From Mesostigma viride (taxonomy: Eukaryota > Streptophyta > Mesostigmatophyceae > Mesostigmatales > Mesostigmataceae): a DNA stretch of 64,000 nucleotides. The translations under genes were made by a program, and so were the position numbers. The stretch lies in the NCBI GenBank assembly GCA_009746045.1, contig RPFO01000026.1, positions 1,403,515-1,467,514 of the forward strand, given 5' to 3'. Within the stretch, counting starts at the first letter, position 1, and each line of letters opens with the position of its first letter. This document shows, piece by piece, positions 34,430-46,034 of this stretch. The notes below the pieces were generated by a model that saw only the letters and a list, made by a program, of their open reading frames with translations, ran no database searches and was not told the DNA's origin.

Positions 34430-35427
34430 CTCGCACCAGCCAGGTAGACACCTCACGTGGCCCCTCCGCAGGGCTGCGCCCCGCTCAGCCGGGCAGTCAC
34501 CTCCTCACGTGGGCCGGGCCCAGCCAGGTTAGACGCCGCAAGGCCCGCGCACCTTCAAAGCTACAGCAGCTCGTAGAGGACATGGGGGGCCTAGGCCTCT
34601 CTGTGATTTGGAAACAGATGATGGACAAGGCCAAGTGGGCTCAGGTCATAGAGGACAACGACCCCCCTGCAGTGGGGAAGCCGCGCGTTTGCTCACGTGG
34701 GAAGCATGACAAGACCCCTAGGGTCGCGGGCACTATAGATCTAGAGTAGGACTGGTTTTGTAGATAGCTTAATCCGGTAGGATTGCGTGTACCCATCCAT
34801 CCATCCATCCATCCATCCATCCATCCATCCACCCACCCACCCACCCACCCACCCACCCACCCACCCACCCACCCACCCACCCACCCACCCACCCACCCAC
34901 CCACCCACCCACCCACCCACCCACCCACCCACCCACCCACCCACCCACCCACCCACCCACCCACCCACCCACCCACCCACCCACCCACCCACCCACCCAC
35001 CCACCCACGCACCCACGCACCCACGCACCCACGCACCCACGCACCCACGCACCCACGCACCCACGCACCCACGCACCCACGCACCCACGCACCCACGCAC
35101 CCACCCACCCACCCACCCACCCACCCACCCACCCACCCACCCACCCACCCACCCACCCACCCACCCACCCACCCACCCACCCACCCACCCACCCACCCAC
35201 CCACCCACCCACCCACCCACCCACCCACCCACCCACCCACCCACCCACCCACCCACCCACCCACCCACCCACCCACCCACCCACCCACCCACCCACCCAC
35301 CCATCCATCCATCCATCCATCCATCCATCCATCCATCCATCCATCCATCCATCCATCCATCCATCCATCCATCCATCCATCCATCCATCCATCCATCCAT
35401 CCATCCATCCATCCATCCATCCATCCA
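34430..35427 (+). mobile_element. LINE 3' fragment with hugely expanded tail
   Basis: 34430-34790 carries the same coding remnant ([22 protein letters not shown]) as 9532-9914 and 49440-49980. Where those have a few CCAT units before the hairpin, this copy has a 0.6-kb CCAT/CCAC array (34793-35427), and the terminal hairpin is missing. Confidence 0.75.
34793..35427 (+). repeat. CCAT/CCAC tetranucleotide array with block structure
   Basis: Blocks in order: CCAT (to about 34830), CCAC (to about 35007), alternating GCAC-CCAC (to about 35100), CCAC (to about 35302), CCAT (to 35427). Long frames reading THPP or GWVG are by-products. Confidence 0.95.
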
Positions 35428-35683
35428 AATAAGTAAGTACTTGTGTGCCATGCATGGGGCCATGTCTTGGAGTACTACACTAATTATAGGCTGCGCTAAG
35501 CGCTGTAACACATGAAGGGGGCAGAGACACCAGGCCTTCTCTCACGTGCTGAATTATCACATGCTTATATGACCAATATATGGGTAAGACACTGTATAAA
35601 TCAACGACATGCACCCTTGTGCATGGATGAAAGTGCTTACTGACAAACTTGAACAGAAATCGTGGCTACAATACCTGCTATGG

Positions 35684-37394
35684 TCATGAGCGGGCCTTTA
35701 TCTGGCTGGCTACGTACTCCTCATAATCCGTGAGAAACCGTACCGGGTCCGCATCAAACACGTTTCCTTTCCCAATCAGATAAAACTGATGGCCTTTCAG
35801 CCCGTCCGACTCCTGCCGCGTGAGCTTGGTCCCATAGTAATCCTGGGGCCCGACCGCGGCTTCAATAACCCCTCCGCTCTGGAAGCTCGCCAGCGCCGCC
35901 GCCGCGCACGTCCCGTGCAGCGCGGTCATATTCCCACCGACAAAAGCCAGCGCAGGTTCCGCGCATTGCAAAGGCAGGGTGTTCTCGATCACTTGCTTCA
36001 GGAAAGTGGCGCGCGCGAACGCCATCACGTTGGCGACTGTGAGCGGGAGGCCCTGAGCGGCGACCGCGTCAATCGTGTCATTTGTGAGCTGCTCGAAGAT
36101 GATGTCATCCTCCAGGCCCGCGTACAGTACAATAGGACTGCCATCCCCGTCCACCGGGTCATTAAACGTGATTTGGACGGTGTTGGCGGTCGGCTTGACG
36201 ACGGATAGCGACTCGCCCAGTGGGGAGAAGAAGGTGACGTTGCCGGAACCTAGCCACTGGAAGCCTTCCACTTGCATGGATCGTAGGGAACGCTGTTGCA
36301 GGAAGGAGATGGACTGAATCATCGACAGCTCGTCAAAGGGGAGGAAGCCGATGCGGGTGAGGCGGAACTCTGTATAACAATCAGGTGCGCAGTAAAAAAA
36401 AGTCATGAGAGTTTGAGTAAGAATATGGAGGATGGAGTAAGAAGATTCAGAGACAGCTGTGTGCTACAATGCCTGCTACAGTGACCATGGGTACAGTGAC
36501 CATGGGTACGATGGGAGCAATGGGTACAGTGAACGCACGCTCGCTATATGATGGGCAACACCATCAGCCTCCTGCGGGCTACTAGGTCCGCCACCTAGCT
36601 GGGGCCTGGGTGGTCCGCCACAGCTCGATCCTCATTAGCTCTGCCGGTTAACCGGCATGGGGATAGTCTGAATGTTTGACTGGCTTCACAGGATCTTGAC
36701 AAGAGCTCAACAAGATGTTTTGACACCATCCCAACAAGATCTGCACAAGCCTTTGTCAACATCTCGACAAGATGTCCCCAGTAATTTCACAGATCTTCGC
36801 AACAGCTTCCAATATGTCAGAAACAGATGGCCAGACTTCATGACAAAGCTTTGTTTGCCATTAGGAGCAAAAACACATGCCACTGCAAGGCGGAATCACT
36901 GTAGAGACTGCCCGGGGCATGGACTTACCATACAATGCCGTCCCCGTCTTCACCACTGCAGCGCTGCCCTTCTCCCTTAGAGTAAAGCCACCTAGATCCC
37001 CTCTCGACTCCACGTCGGCCTCGTTGGTGACGTCATTCGCCCACACGCTAATCCCTAGGATAATCGCGAAGCAGCACACTGCGAGTATGATCAGACCTGT
37101 CAAGTACATGCCCCTTCTCTTATTGTCGAGCTGAAGCTTTGCGTGCTCCATCGCCGCACCCTTCATTTCCAAACGGCTGATTATACCGTCGCCGTCCGTG
37201 TCCCACTTTTTCAGCCAGTCAACGGCATTTCTACGTGTTTTGCCCGGATCGCTCGCACCCGTGCCCACGCCTGAAAAGATCTTCTCGAATTTGCTGTCGA
37301 GGAGAGAATGAGCCACTGCCTTCAATTGATCATTGTCGGCATTTTCCAGATCATGGGCCGTAGATAACGGTGTTTGGGTTTTCGAAGCCTCCAT
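35684..37394 (-). CDS. EF-hand single-span membrane protein of unknown function
   Basis: Two exons, 37394-36929 and 36369-35684, joined across an intron beginning GTAAGT and ending ATACAG; phase 1 fits, giving 383 residues. The start is the ATG at 37394-37392. Residues about 70-85 hold one canonical calcium-binding EF loop, DTDGDGIISRLE. A hydrophobic span (YLTGLIILAVCCFAIILGIS) follows at about residues 115-135. The remainder, about 245 residues, is likely on the far side of the membrane and contains several N-x-S/T sites and Cys pairs (CAEP, GTCAA). With no signal peptide seen, the EF-hand should face the cytosol. I do not recognise the C-terminal domain. The intron contains CAACAAGATGTT-like repeats. 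The gene structure is well supported; the role is unknown. Confidence 0.82.
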
Positions 37395-37757
37395 ACCTAC
37401 AAGATATGCAATCAGCTGGATTTGCGATTGAGGAACCGAGTCCGGCAATACAAAGGTTTTAGTTTAGAAAATCTGGCCCGCCCTGATCGAGGTCCTTCAG
37501 ACAACGCAAAGCCGTTTCTGAAAATAAAAAACAGTCGAAAGCGATTTAAAATCAGTCGCACAAGCTGATTGGCGGCGCCGCATCTCGTTTCGCATAATTA
37601 TGTTGCAGCAAGAGAAAAAATGATAACCACGACGGCGACGAAGGGTTCCTTTCTCGAGAGAAATTTTCCTCTCGTTGCCATCGTACGTTATTTAGCAGGC
37701 TGCTTGTGCATGAGCTACTGATATACACAATGACGAAGTCAGTAAAATGACCTAACC

Positions 37758-38186
37758 GGCTGTTTGCGACACGCCCGGAGCGACTACAGTACTGTAGCGA
37801 GTGTGGGCACTACCCGCCCCCCCTGACCAGGGGTGGGGGGGTGGGGGGCGTCTGACCCCGCCCCCCCACCCCCCCCTCGAGGGGGGGGGAGGGGGGGGCG
37901 GGGTCTCAACCCACCCCCTCACCCTCACCCCCTACTGTACAAGGGGGTGGGAGGGTTCGGACCCTCAACCCCCCCACACCCACCCCTATTTCCCCTGCCA
38001 GTACTGCAGAATGGGGGCAAGGGGGGGGGGGATCTCGACCCGCACCTACCCCCTCGACTAGTACTAGGGGGGGGGGGGTTCGGACCCTCAACCCCCCCCC
38101 CCCCGACAAGGGGTCCACCGCGGGGCGGGGGGGTTCTGACCCCGCCACCCCCTTGCACACTCGCTCCGGGCTTGTCGCAAACAGCC
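37758..38186. mobile_element. Small inverted-repeat element with C/G-striped core
   Basis: The ends are inverted copies of GGCTGTTTGCGACAxGCCCG followed by GAGCGA. The core (37815-38155) is alternating runs of C and G with a loose 70-90-bp repeat (TTCGGACCCTCAACCCCC), prone to quadruplexes and hairpins. No clear target duplication was found, so MITE status is tentative. Confidence 0.6.
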
Positions 38187-38631
38187 AGTTTAGATTAGCG
38201 TCTGGATCCAGCTTTTGCTCTGTAATGTGCAGCTGGTAGGAATCTCCGCGTCGCCGTGCTCATTCTCTCATACAAACGTCTCCTGTATCGTACTAGTAAC
38301 GACGAAATTATAGTTTTATCTACACCGTATGAAATATGTTGAGTTGAGTCCAGTTTATTTAAGGTGAGGGTCCTATGCCAGACCCCCCAAAACCATAATA
38401 TGGAATAAGATGCTGGCCTTGGGGCACCCAAACTATGATTTTGCCATGTAAATGGGATGTGTGGGGGTCCATCCCACCCACTGATGGGGGGTATATACCC
38501 CTTTTAGTGACCGGTATTACGCAAAAACGGACAAAAGACGCTACTCTAGGGGCATATCCCCTAGGACAATGGGGGCACAATTACTCATGTTTCAATATAT
38601 TCCCATATAAAATCGTATATGGTGAGGTTGC
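38187..38631. other. Intergenic, nothing recognised
   Basis: Non-repetitive sequence with small frames only; it ends at the LINE target duplication. Confidence 0.4.
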
Positions 38632-38785
38632 CTACCTAATTAAAAAAATTAAATTAAATTATAACATGTCTCCGTTGGGAGATCATGTAGCACATATTCC
38701 AGGTTGGATGGGTGGTGTGGAGGAAGCCGCGTAATCGAACTAACCTAACTCTAAGCTATATCTAGTCTAGAAAAGCCTATCTACG

Positions 38786-41700
38786 CTACTCATCAAAACG
38801 GCTCCTCCGTTTGGGGGGAGGCGGCTTGCCCACAGGGGCTGGCGTGTGCGCCTTGACAATCTTCTTCCACCGCGTCTTGTCCTGCATGGCAGTCCAAAGA
38901 CGGGAGAGAGAGTGGATGCGGTACTCAAACTGGGCTGGGACCACTAGGTCGTCCAGCAACATCTGGGTATAGGTCATGGCATGTTTCCCTACCTTTTTAG
39001 GAATGTTCTTGGGGCCAGGCCAGGTCAAAATGTGCCGCCCCGGTTGGCCGAGCCGCTGGGGACCGGCCAGACCAAGGGCGGTGTCGACCTGGCTGGTGCG
39101 AGCAAGATGTCCTACAAATGCTATCCTACGCTGTCTAATCTCGTCCGAAATACGCGGCATACCGTGATACAAAGACTCTAAGGACCTACGCTGAGAAAAC
39201 CCGACATTCAGGACCTGTCGGAGCATCCGGGTTACCGTGCCGTCTAGCTTGGCTGCCAGTGTTGCCGTGAGTGTCCATGCCTCGGCGCCATACGTGAGCA
39301 CCGTGAGGACGAGGACCTTGAAGAGCATGCGCTTGCGGTGCTCGTCCAGGCCCTTGGAGCGCCAGTAGGTGTTGAGCGAACGGAGCTTGGCCCAGGAAAG
39401 GCCGATGCGGGTGTCCACATCGTCGGCAGTGTCCGGAAGCCAACTCCCCAACAGCTTGAAGCGGTCGCGGAGTGGGACCTCCGTCCCGTCTAGCAGGCGC
39501 GGCAGCGGTGGGCGACTGGAGGCCCCAATCACCATCGCCTCAGTTTTGACACTAATCTCCAACCCCACCGCCCTCGCCTCCAGGCCCAGACAGTCCAGCC
39601 AGGTCTGAATGTGCTCGGGGCGCGCGATGAGGGTGGTGTCGTCCGCATAAATCAGGTCAGCCAGGCGGTAACCCGTGCTAACCCCGCCGTGCCCACGCTC
39701 GTTAAGGATGTCCAAGCCTGGCTCGAACCCCTTAAGAGCAGTAAAGCGCGCACGTGCCTGGCGCATGACGTGGTCCACGACAATAATGAACAGGTATGGA
39801 GACAGGACACAACCTTGCCACACCCCGTGGTGAAGGGGGAATGGTGGGGTGGTGCCTTCCGCAGTCCGCACTACTGCCTGTGAGCCCTCATACAGTCGGC
39901 GAATGGCAGCAATAAACGCTGGTGGCACGCGGTCCAGAGCTAGGATGGCCCAAAGAGCCTCCCAGAGGACCGTGTCAAAGGCCTTGATATAGTCAACAAA
40001 AATGAGGACCAGCGGCAAACTGTCAGGGGGAAGGCGACGCACCTCCTCCATCAACCGGCGCGCGACAAACACAGCCATGACAGTGTTACGACCACTACGG
40101 AAACCCATCTGAGACTCACCCAGGTGTGGGTCCAGCGCGGCGCGGAGCCTGTGCAGCATCATGCGCATGAAGACCTTCAGCGCGGCGCTCTGGAGGCAGA
40201 CACCCCGGTAGTTACCGGGGTCAGCAGCAGAGCCCTTCTTGTACAGCATGACGCGGATGGCCGTCTGCCACTCAGCAGGCGGAGGCTCGTCAGAGAGCAG
40301 GACACGGTTGCAGAACGCCAGCAGAAGATCCCTAACCGCCAGATCAGGGGTCTTCAGCAGCTCAGCAGAAAGGTGGTCGGCACCGACCGCCGCATCGTAC
40401 CGCAGGCGAGCAAGGGCGCCGTCCAATTCCTCCAAAGTGAAGGGGTGGACGACGTCGTTGGTGGCAAGGCAGCCCTCCTTCAAGGCGGGGACTTGGTAGT
40501 CCGCGGCCGAGGAGGGGGGCGCTGGCGGCGGCGGGGGTCCGGCGACCCCGAGGCGGGCGGCCGTCTCGGGGTGAAGCGGCGGGGGGGGGCGCGAGCCCCA
40601 CCGGTCAAGGAAACATTGTGGGCCAACCAGCGGTCAAGGCTTACCGGCGCCGTGCCGTCCCCCGTGTGCTCCACCGGGGTGCGCTGCCGCCGGCCGCCGA
40701 GCCGGTCGAGGTGGTACCACATGTCCTTGCCCTGGTTGCGAGCCTGGCAGGCCTTGGCATCCGCGATGCACTGGGCCGCCTCCGCGTCCTGAGCGTGCTC
40801 GTAGGCCTCCACAAGGGCGGCCTTGAGCAATGGTTTCTGCAGCGGGTCCCGGTTACGCTTGAGGCGGTGCCGGGCGGCCAAGACCTTGGGGTCCTGGCGG
40901 TAGAGCGGGCCGGGGCGGCGGCGGGGCATGACCGGCAGGTGCCGGGCCGCCAGCAACGGGGCACGGGCCGCAAAGCCCGCAAAAATGGCTGCGTTGGGGG
41001 CACCATTGTCCAGCTCGTCGACGTCCGCCCGGGCGTCCAGTGCCGACAGGTACTTCCGTCGGCACCAGTTCCGCTCGTGCTCGGCGTCCGTCCAGTCCTC
41101 AGGATCTCCCTTGACCGGACGTAGAGCAGACCAGTCAGGGCGGACCACTGGGGCGCGGCGCGCGGGGACGTGGAACCGGAGCCGAAGGGTCGCGCGCACC
41201 AACCGGTGGTCAGAGCACACCGTGGGCGTGTCAAACACTCGGGTGTCCAGAACCGAGGTACACCTGGGCTGCCGTACCACCACGTAGTCCAGACAGGCCT
41301 GACGGCCGTTAGGGCCACGAAAAGTGACCAAGTCCTGGGAGGGACGTTGGAAGTGGCAGTTGACAGCAACCATCCCGCTATCCCGCAAAAAGGCAGAAAA
41401 CAGGGGAGTGTTGTCATTAGCAGCAGTGTCAGCAGGCGCAAAGCGACTGCCAGCAGTACCCACGGGGAGCGTGGCATTGGCGTCTAGCAGCATAACCAAA
41501 AAGTGGCGGGCCGGGGTGGCCCCCTCAAGGCTATGCAAGTCCTCGAAGAACTTCTGGCGTTCCAACGCAGGTAGACCACTATGGGGTGCGTAGCCCACCC
41601 CCACCGTGAGGTGGTGTTTAGACCGCCCCTCGACGGAGGTGAAGTGTGCTACCATAAGGCGTGGCGTTAGAAACTTAAGCGTGCTGAGGCTAGCAACTGC

Positions 41701-42261
41701 CAGCGGCGAACACAAAAGACCAACACCACCTTGGCCAGACGTACCGCTGCCAGCGAAGAAAAACCGCCAGCCACCCGCCAAGCGATCAGTGCTCACCATG
41801 CCAAGTGGCACCGTGCGGCGGTGTTCCTGGACGCCTAATATAGACACACGATGCTCAATGCAGAATGCGACTAGCTCCTCTACCCGGCAGCTATGGTCGT
41901 CATCTAGCAATGTGCGGGTGTTAAAAGTGGCAAGGGCCAAGGATGCCTGCTGGCCCACCAGGGGAGGACGACGATGGGTGATGGGGGTGGATGCGGCGGG
42001 GGGTGGAGGTGGGGGTGAAACGGAGGGGGGAAGGGAAGCGGTAGAAATAGTGCTTTTCATCGCATTTATTTTGTCCTGCAAGCGTAGGATGCGAGCCTGC
42101 CGCTTGCTCGGGGTATTCGGGGTTGGGGCTGATTGCACAACGCCGAGGCGTAGGTAATCTAGCAAACGTTGGGTTTTACGAATCTGACATTTGACAGATG
42201 AGGTTGTGGCCCGAAATACCGGCACCACCATGGCTTTCACCCGACGGTTAGGTCGAGGCAT
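38786..42261 (-). pseudogene. LINE ORF2: AP-endonuclease plus reverse transcriptase, frameshifted
   Basis: ORF2 nicks target DNA and copies element RNA by target-primed reverse transcription. The endonuclease part (42261-about 41000) shows TFNTRTL, GVQEHR, LLDANA, CLDYVVV and CSDHRLV, the metal and catalytic set of APE-type nucleases. The reverse transcriptase (from about 40480 down) shows YRGVCL, MGFRSGRN, VLIFVDYIKAFD, GVWQGCVLSP and LIYADDT, all expected motifs. The two parts lie in different frames. The shift falls near a run of nine C (minus strand) at about 40581-40589, so it may be one indel or a sequencing slip. The product ends with a Pro/Lys-rich tail and has no obvious zinc knuckle. 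Confidence 0.9.
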
Positions 42262-42303
42262 GGTAGTGGAACGGGACTGTTTAGAGGCTGTCTCCGAAGC
42301 CTG

Positions 42304-43513
42304 TTAGCCGCGAGCCGACGAGGAAGGTTGTCTACCTACGTCACCACCGAGGCAGCACCTTCCTGCTAGACACCTCACGAGACTCCGCTCCGGGGGTGTT
42401 AATCTGAACACCTTTAAGCTGCTTCCCTCAAAGAATGCTGCAAAGGAGCCATCCTGAAGCAGACGCAGCTTAATGCGCTTACCCGGGGCCTCTTGCTCCT
42501 TGGTTGCCTGGACGATGGGGCTGTTCCACACCGCGCTCCTCGCCTTCAGTTGAGCCGTCGTGTAGTCCTCGTCGAGGCTGAACTCACCGCGCTGGAGCAG
42601 ACGACGTGCTCCCAGAACGAGGCGTTTGTCGTGCATGGAGGCCATGGTGACGACGACCAGGCCCATAGGGCCTGGCAGCCGAATGGCACGTTCAATGGCA
42701 ACACGGTTCTGGAGCTGCAGCTTCCCAGAAACGCTGGGCCGCGCAGCACCTCGGTAAGTGAGTGTGCTGTCTCATGGGCCTCGCCTTTCTGGAAGTTCTT
42801 GATTACCATATTGCGTTGGCGTTGCTGCACTGCATTCTGGGTGACCGCAGCGGTAGCGGCAGACTTGGCCGCCTGTTGAACAATGGTGGTCAACTGCTTG
42901 CCGGTAACGTCGGCAAACGTGGTCGTTTTGGCGGGGGCTGCCATGGCTTTCTTCAGCTCCAGCAATGGTGCTGTCGCAGCTGCAGACGCCTCTGTCAGGA
43001 CCTTAATTTCGCCCTGCACGGTCGTAAAAGACTGTGCAAGGTTCTGCAGTTGCCCGGTAATATCGGACGCGGGGGCTGGCCCGGCGATGGCTGTCGCCGG
43101 CAGCTCGACAAGCGCAGGGCAGCACGAAATAAGACAGGCAAGCCGACGCTGGTCCGGCTCAAACCCACCCCACTCATCCTCAGGAGCGGCCATAATCTTG
43201 CCTGTGGTAGGGTGGCGAACCGGGCGTCGTTGTCTCTGCGGAGCTTCAGCACGCTGGTTACGGCGGCGTCGTTGTAGGCGAGTAAGGTAGCGATGTTGGT
43301 CAGGCTCAAACGCTGTTCGGGAATGTAGAATGCTGAGGGAATGGCTTCCGGCAAGGAGGTTTCAGTATCTATCGGAGTTGCTTCCGAAGTCTTGGGCCGC
43401 TTTTGAGCGGCGTTCTCGGCGGCGACATGGCTGTCGTTGGCGATTTTGTTTGCAGCAAGCTGGGCATCGGTAGACTCGGCGACAGAAGCTGAAGACGATG
43501 CGGGGGCCTCCAT
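42304..43513 (-). pseudogene. LINE ORF1-like RNA-binding protein, two frameshifts
   Basis: It starts at ATG 43513 (MEAPASSSASVAEST) and shifts frame near 43190 and again between about 42730 and 42790. The first third is Ala/Ser/Glu-rich, then a helical region (LQNLAQSFTTVQGEIKVLTEAS), then QRNMVIKNFQ and a C-terminal part with RLPGPMGLVVVTMAS, DKRLVLGARRLL and LDEDYTTAQLKARSAVW. This layout is like LINE-1 type ORF1: coiled coil, RRM-like fold, basic end. It is related in plan, not closely in sequence, to the ORF1-only elements. Confidence 0.75.
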
Positions 43514-43807
43514 ATCTACGTTTAATCACACCTAGACGAGGGCAGGGGGCGCAGGCACACGGTTCACGTGCGTGGTGCCGCCATATCGTGCAGAAAATAG
43601 CGATATCTGCTGGGCAGGCCGCTGGCGATAACTTGCGAAATCCTGGGCGATGGCTGCCAAAAATTAGATCAGCGTGTTCGTCATCAAAAAGCGAGTCTGT
43701 TGCAATTTACCCGACCAAATTTCACGCCCGGAGTCAAAAGTTATGAGCATTCTCGGCATCCATAGCTCGACGCACCAAATCCATACGATAGGCAGGTCTA
43801 CCTAATT

Positions 43808-45453
43808 GGAGCCCCGGAATGATGAGTATTATTGAAGTTATTAATTTTCCCCTAAAAACCGTACTTTTCTAGGCTGAAAAAAATAAATCAAATAAAAAAC
43901 ACATATTTAGAGCCTGGGGAGATATACATAAATACTACACATATCGACAATTAATGCCACAAAATCTGAGCTCATTCTGAGTACAAACGTAGAAGTTATA
44001 GCGTTTGGCAGTTTGCCACCTGTGCAGACGCTAAGGAAGGCAATAGTGAGTATTAAGGCACACTAACACTTCCTATGCCATCCAAAAGGCTCCTCACCAT
44101 GCCCAATTTGACCACCATGTACAAGGAGGTGGCTGGGCACGTCATGTGCCCTTGCCTTACCTCGACACTGGCAACCTGTTGCGTGTGTGCACAACAATGA
44201 GGCAGGTAGCTCTGCATGCCTAGCCAACACTTCTAATGCATATTCCAGGTTCATGGTGTGGGCATCATCCCAAAACCAAGCTGTCCGAATTCAAACACAC
44301 CCTGGAAAGCCATATCCACTAATTGCCCAACCAAGGGTAACAACAGACAGTCCACAGAGAAAGCATAAGTATCATACATGCTGCTTGCCAAGGCTTCTTA
44401 CCATGGTTACCTTGCCTTGCTAGCATATGAATTAGGTCTCTCCCATTAGCGGGAGAAAGGCCAACAAGACAAAGATAACCCCTACCTACGTGCAGTTCCA
44501 CCCATGCAGTATGGCCCTCAGAACAACCACTGCCACCTTTCTTTCCAGCGCAATTGTTTGCCAAGAAACAACCTCAAGCTTGTGAGCCTCTAACCACAAT
44601 GAGGCCGCTGCTAAGAAAGGCTGCGTCAATATTCACACAAAACTGAGTGCTGTTAGCAATCTCCTTCCAAGAAACCACTCAGCAAATCCCTGACAACTTG
44701 ACGGCATGCCACGGCTCACGCTTTGACACGTCCCAGCCATGCAACGTACATAAAAACCACTAAAAGGTGCCAGGACTTTGGCGATGCGCAGCACGGAATG
44801 GCATTCTACCTGGCGCTAACTGCACGGAAAGAAGCCGAAAACTTGCGTTGATAACCCATAAAGGAAGCGAAACATCCATAGGGTGACGCTGAGCACACGA
44901 TCGTACCATTACCGGCGTTGTCCTTCGCCCAGCGGCGCAGGAAAGAACAACCTTCCATGGAATAATAAGACGCGCATCCCGCGAGCCTGGAGAGTGTCTT
45001 ACCGATCATGAAGGAAATCTTGCCGAAACCCGGCATTTTTTTAAAAGCTTTACCAATAACAATTTAAACGCATCCTTGATGCTAGGTAAAGCCCATAAAA
45101 CCTGACAATCACCGCCGTCAGCGTGCATTCTAATTTATTCCTCTCGATGAAAACTTCAGATTGGACCCCCGTGGCGATGGTCATCAATAAAATCATCGAC
45201 ACTGCAAAAAACGCGAACTCCGCTGAGAAGTAATATCATTTACTCATCGTCTTTAACCCCTCATTGGTGGGGATTCGCTCAGTTTCTCTGCATGCCGCGA
45301 GCTATCTTTTTCTACTCTGCCTGAAACCACGTCGCCATGGCCAGCTCCGGTAGTGGTGCGCGCACCGTGCACCACTTTTTCACGGTACGGACGGGTACCG
45401 CGAATTTTTTTTTTTCGGCGCCAAAAAATTCGCGCCGGGACCGTCACCTTAAT
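43808..45453. other. Unexplained intergenic stretch
   Basis: No gene family, clear TIR or target duplication found. It includes CGTAGAAGTTATAGC near 43988 and a strong AT-rich palindrome near 45400-45436 (CGCGAATTTTTTT against AAAAAATTCGCG). It is probably another mobile element of unknown type. Confidence 0.35.
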
Positions 45454-45464
45454 CCGCGCATTAA

Positions 45465-45703
45465 TTAATTAATTAATTAATTAGACTCGTGCTCCCGTTG
45501 GGGAGTCACGGAGCATTAACCCCGATGGATGGATGGATGGGTGCAAACAGTCCTACCGGTCTAATCTATCTACATCGGCTACATACTACATCTATCTAAT
45601 CTATCTAACAGCATTCTAACTACAACATCTATCTAGGCAGCCGCACGCTGCCCTAGGGGAGCTATCTGGCGTGCCTCCCACGGGATTGCACGCGCGGGCG
45701 CTT
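45465..45703 (-). mobile_element. LINE 3' fragment, CCAT-tail family, with TSD
   Basis: 239 bp flanked by an 11-bp duplication CCGCGCATTAA (45454-45464 and 45704-45714). The minus strand carries the CCAT run, the hairpin CTCCC-CAAC-GGGAG and an ATTA tail; it is severely 5'-truncated. Confidence 0.85.
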
Positions 45704-46034
45704 CCGCGCATTAAGTTATATATTTAGGATTTGTTGATACTCATTCCCCATTTCACATCTCTGGTCTATCATAATTGGATAATAAATATACCCATTTCCC
45801 CCGAAAAAGTTTATTTCCGCGCCGGTGGGTGGTCCGACAGGGTTATTAATTGTGGATCCATAGGCTGGTCCGACCTTATGGGGGTGGGGCTTGAGGTCCG
45901 GTGGGGCTTGAGGCCCGTGCAGTGGATGGGGCTTGAGGTTAGCAAGAAGACAGAGGCCCTGGCGATTGGGCTCACCCACCCGCCAGCCCTCTTCTCCTTG
46001 ACGGCTCTCGAGTCCTATATCGGGACCGCGTTAA

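Larger units (their letters stand above)
38642..43797 (-). mobile_element. Near full-length APE-type LINE retrotransposon
   Basis: 5156 bp flanked by a 10-bp duplication CTACCTAATT (38632-38641 and 43798-43807). On the minus strand it reads 5' leader, ORF1 (43513-42304), ORF2 (42261-38786: AP-endonuclease then reverse transcriptase), 3' untranslated region, hairpin TCTCC-CAAC-GGAGA, and a TTTAA-rich tail. Frameshifts in both ORFs make it inactive as read. Clade was not assigned. Confidence 0.9.

Noticed and set aside
34741-35515. Long frames reading THPP or MDGW/GWVG repeats
   Set aside because: By-products of the CCAT/CCAC array in a LINE tail.
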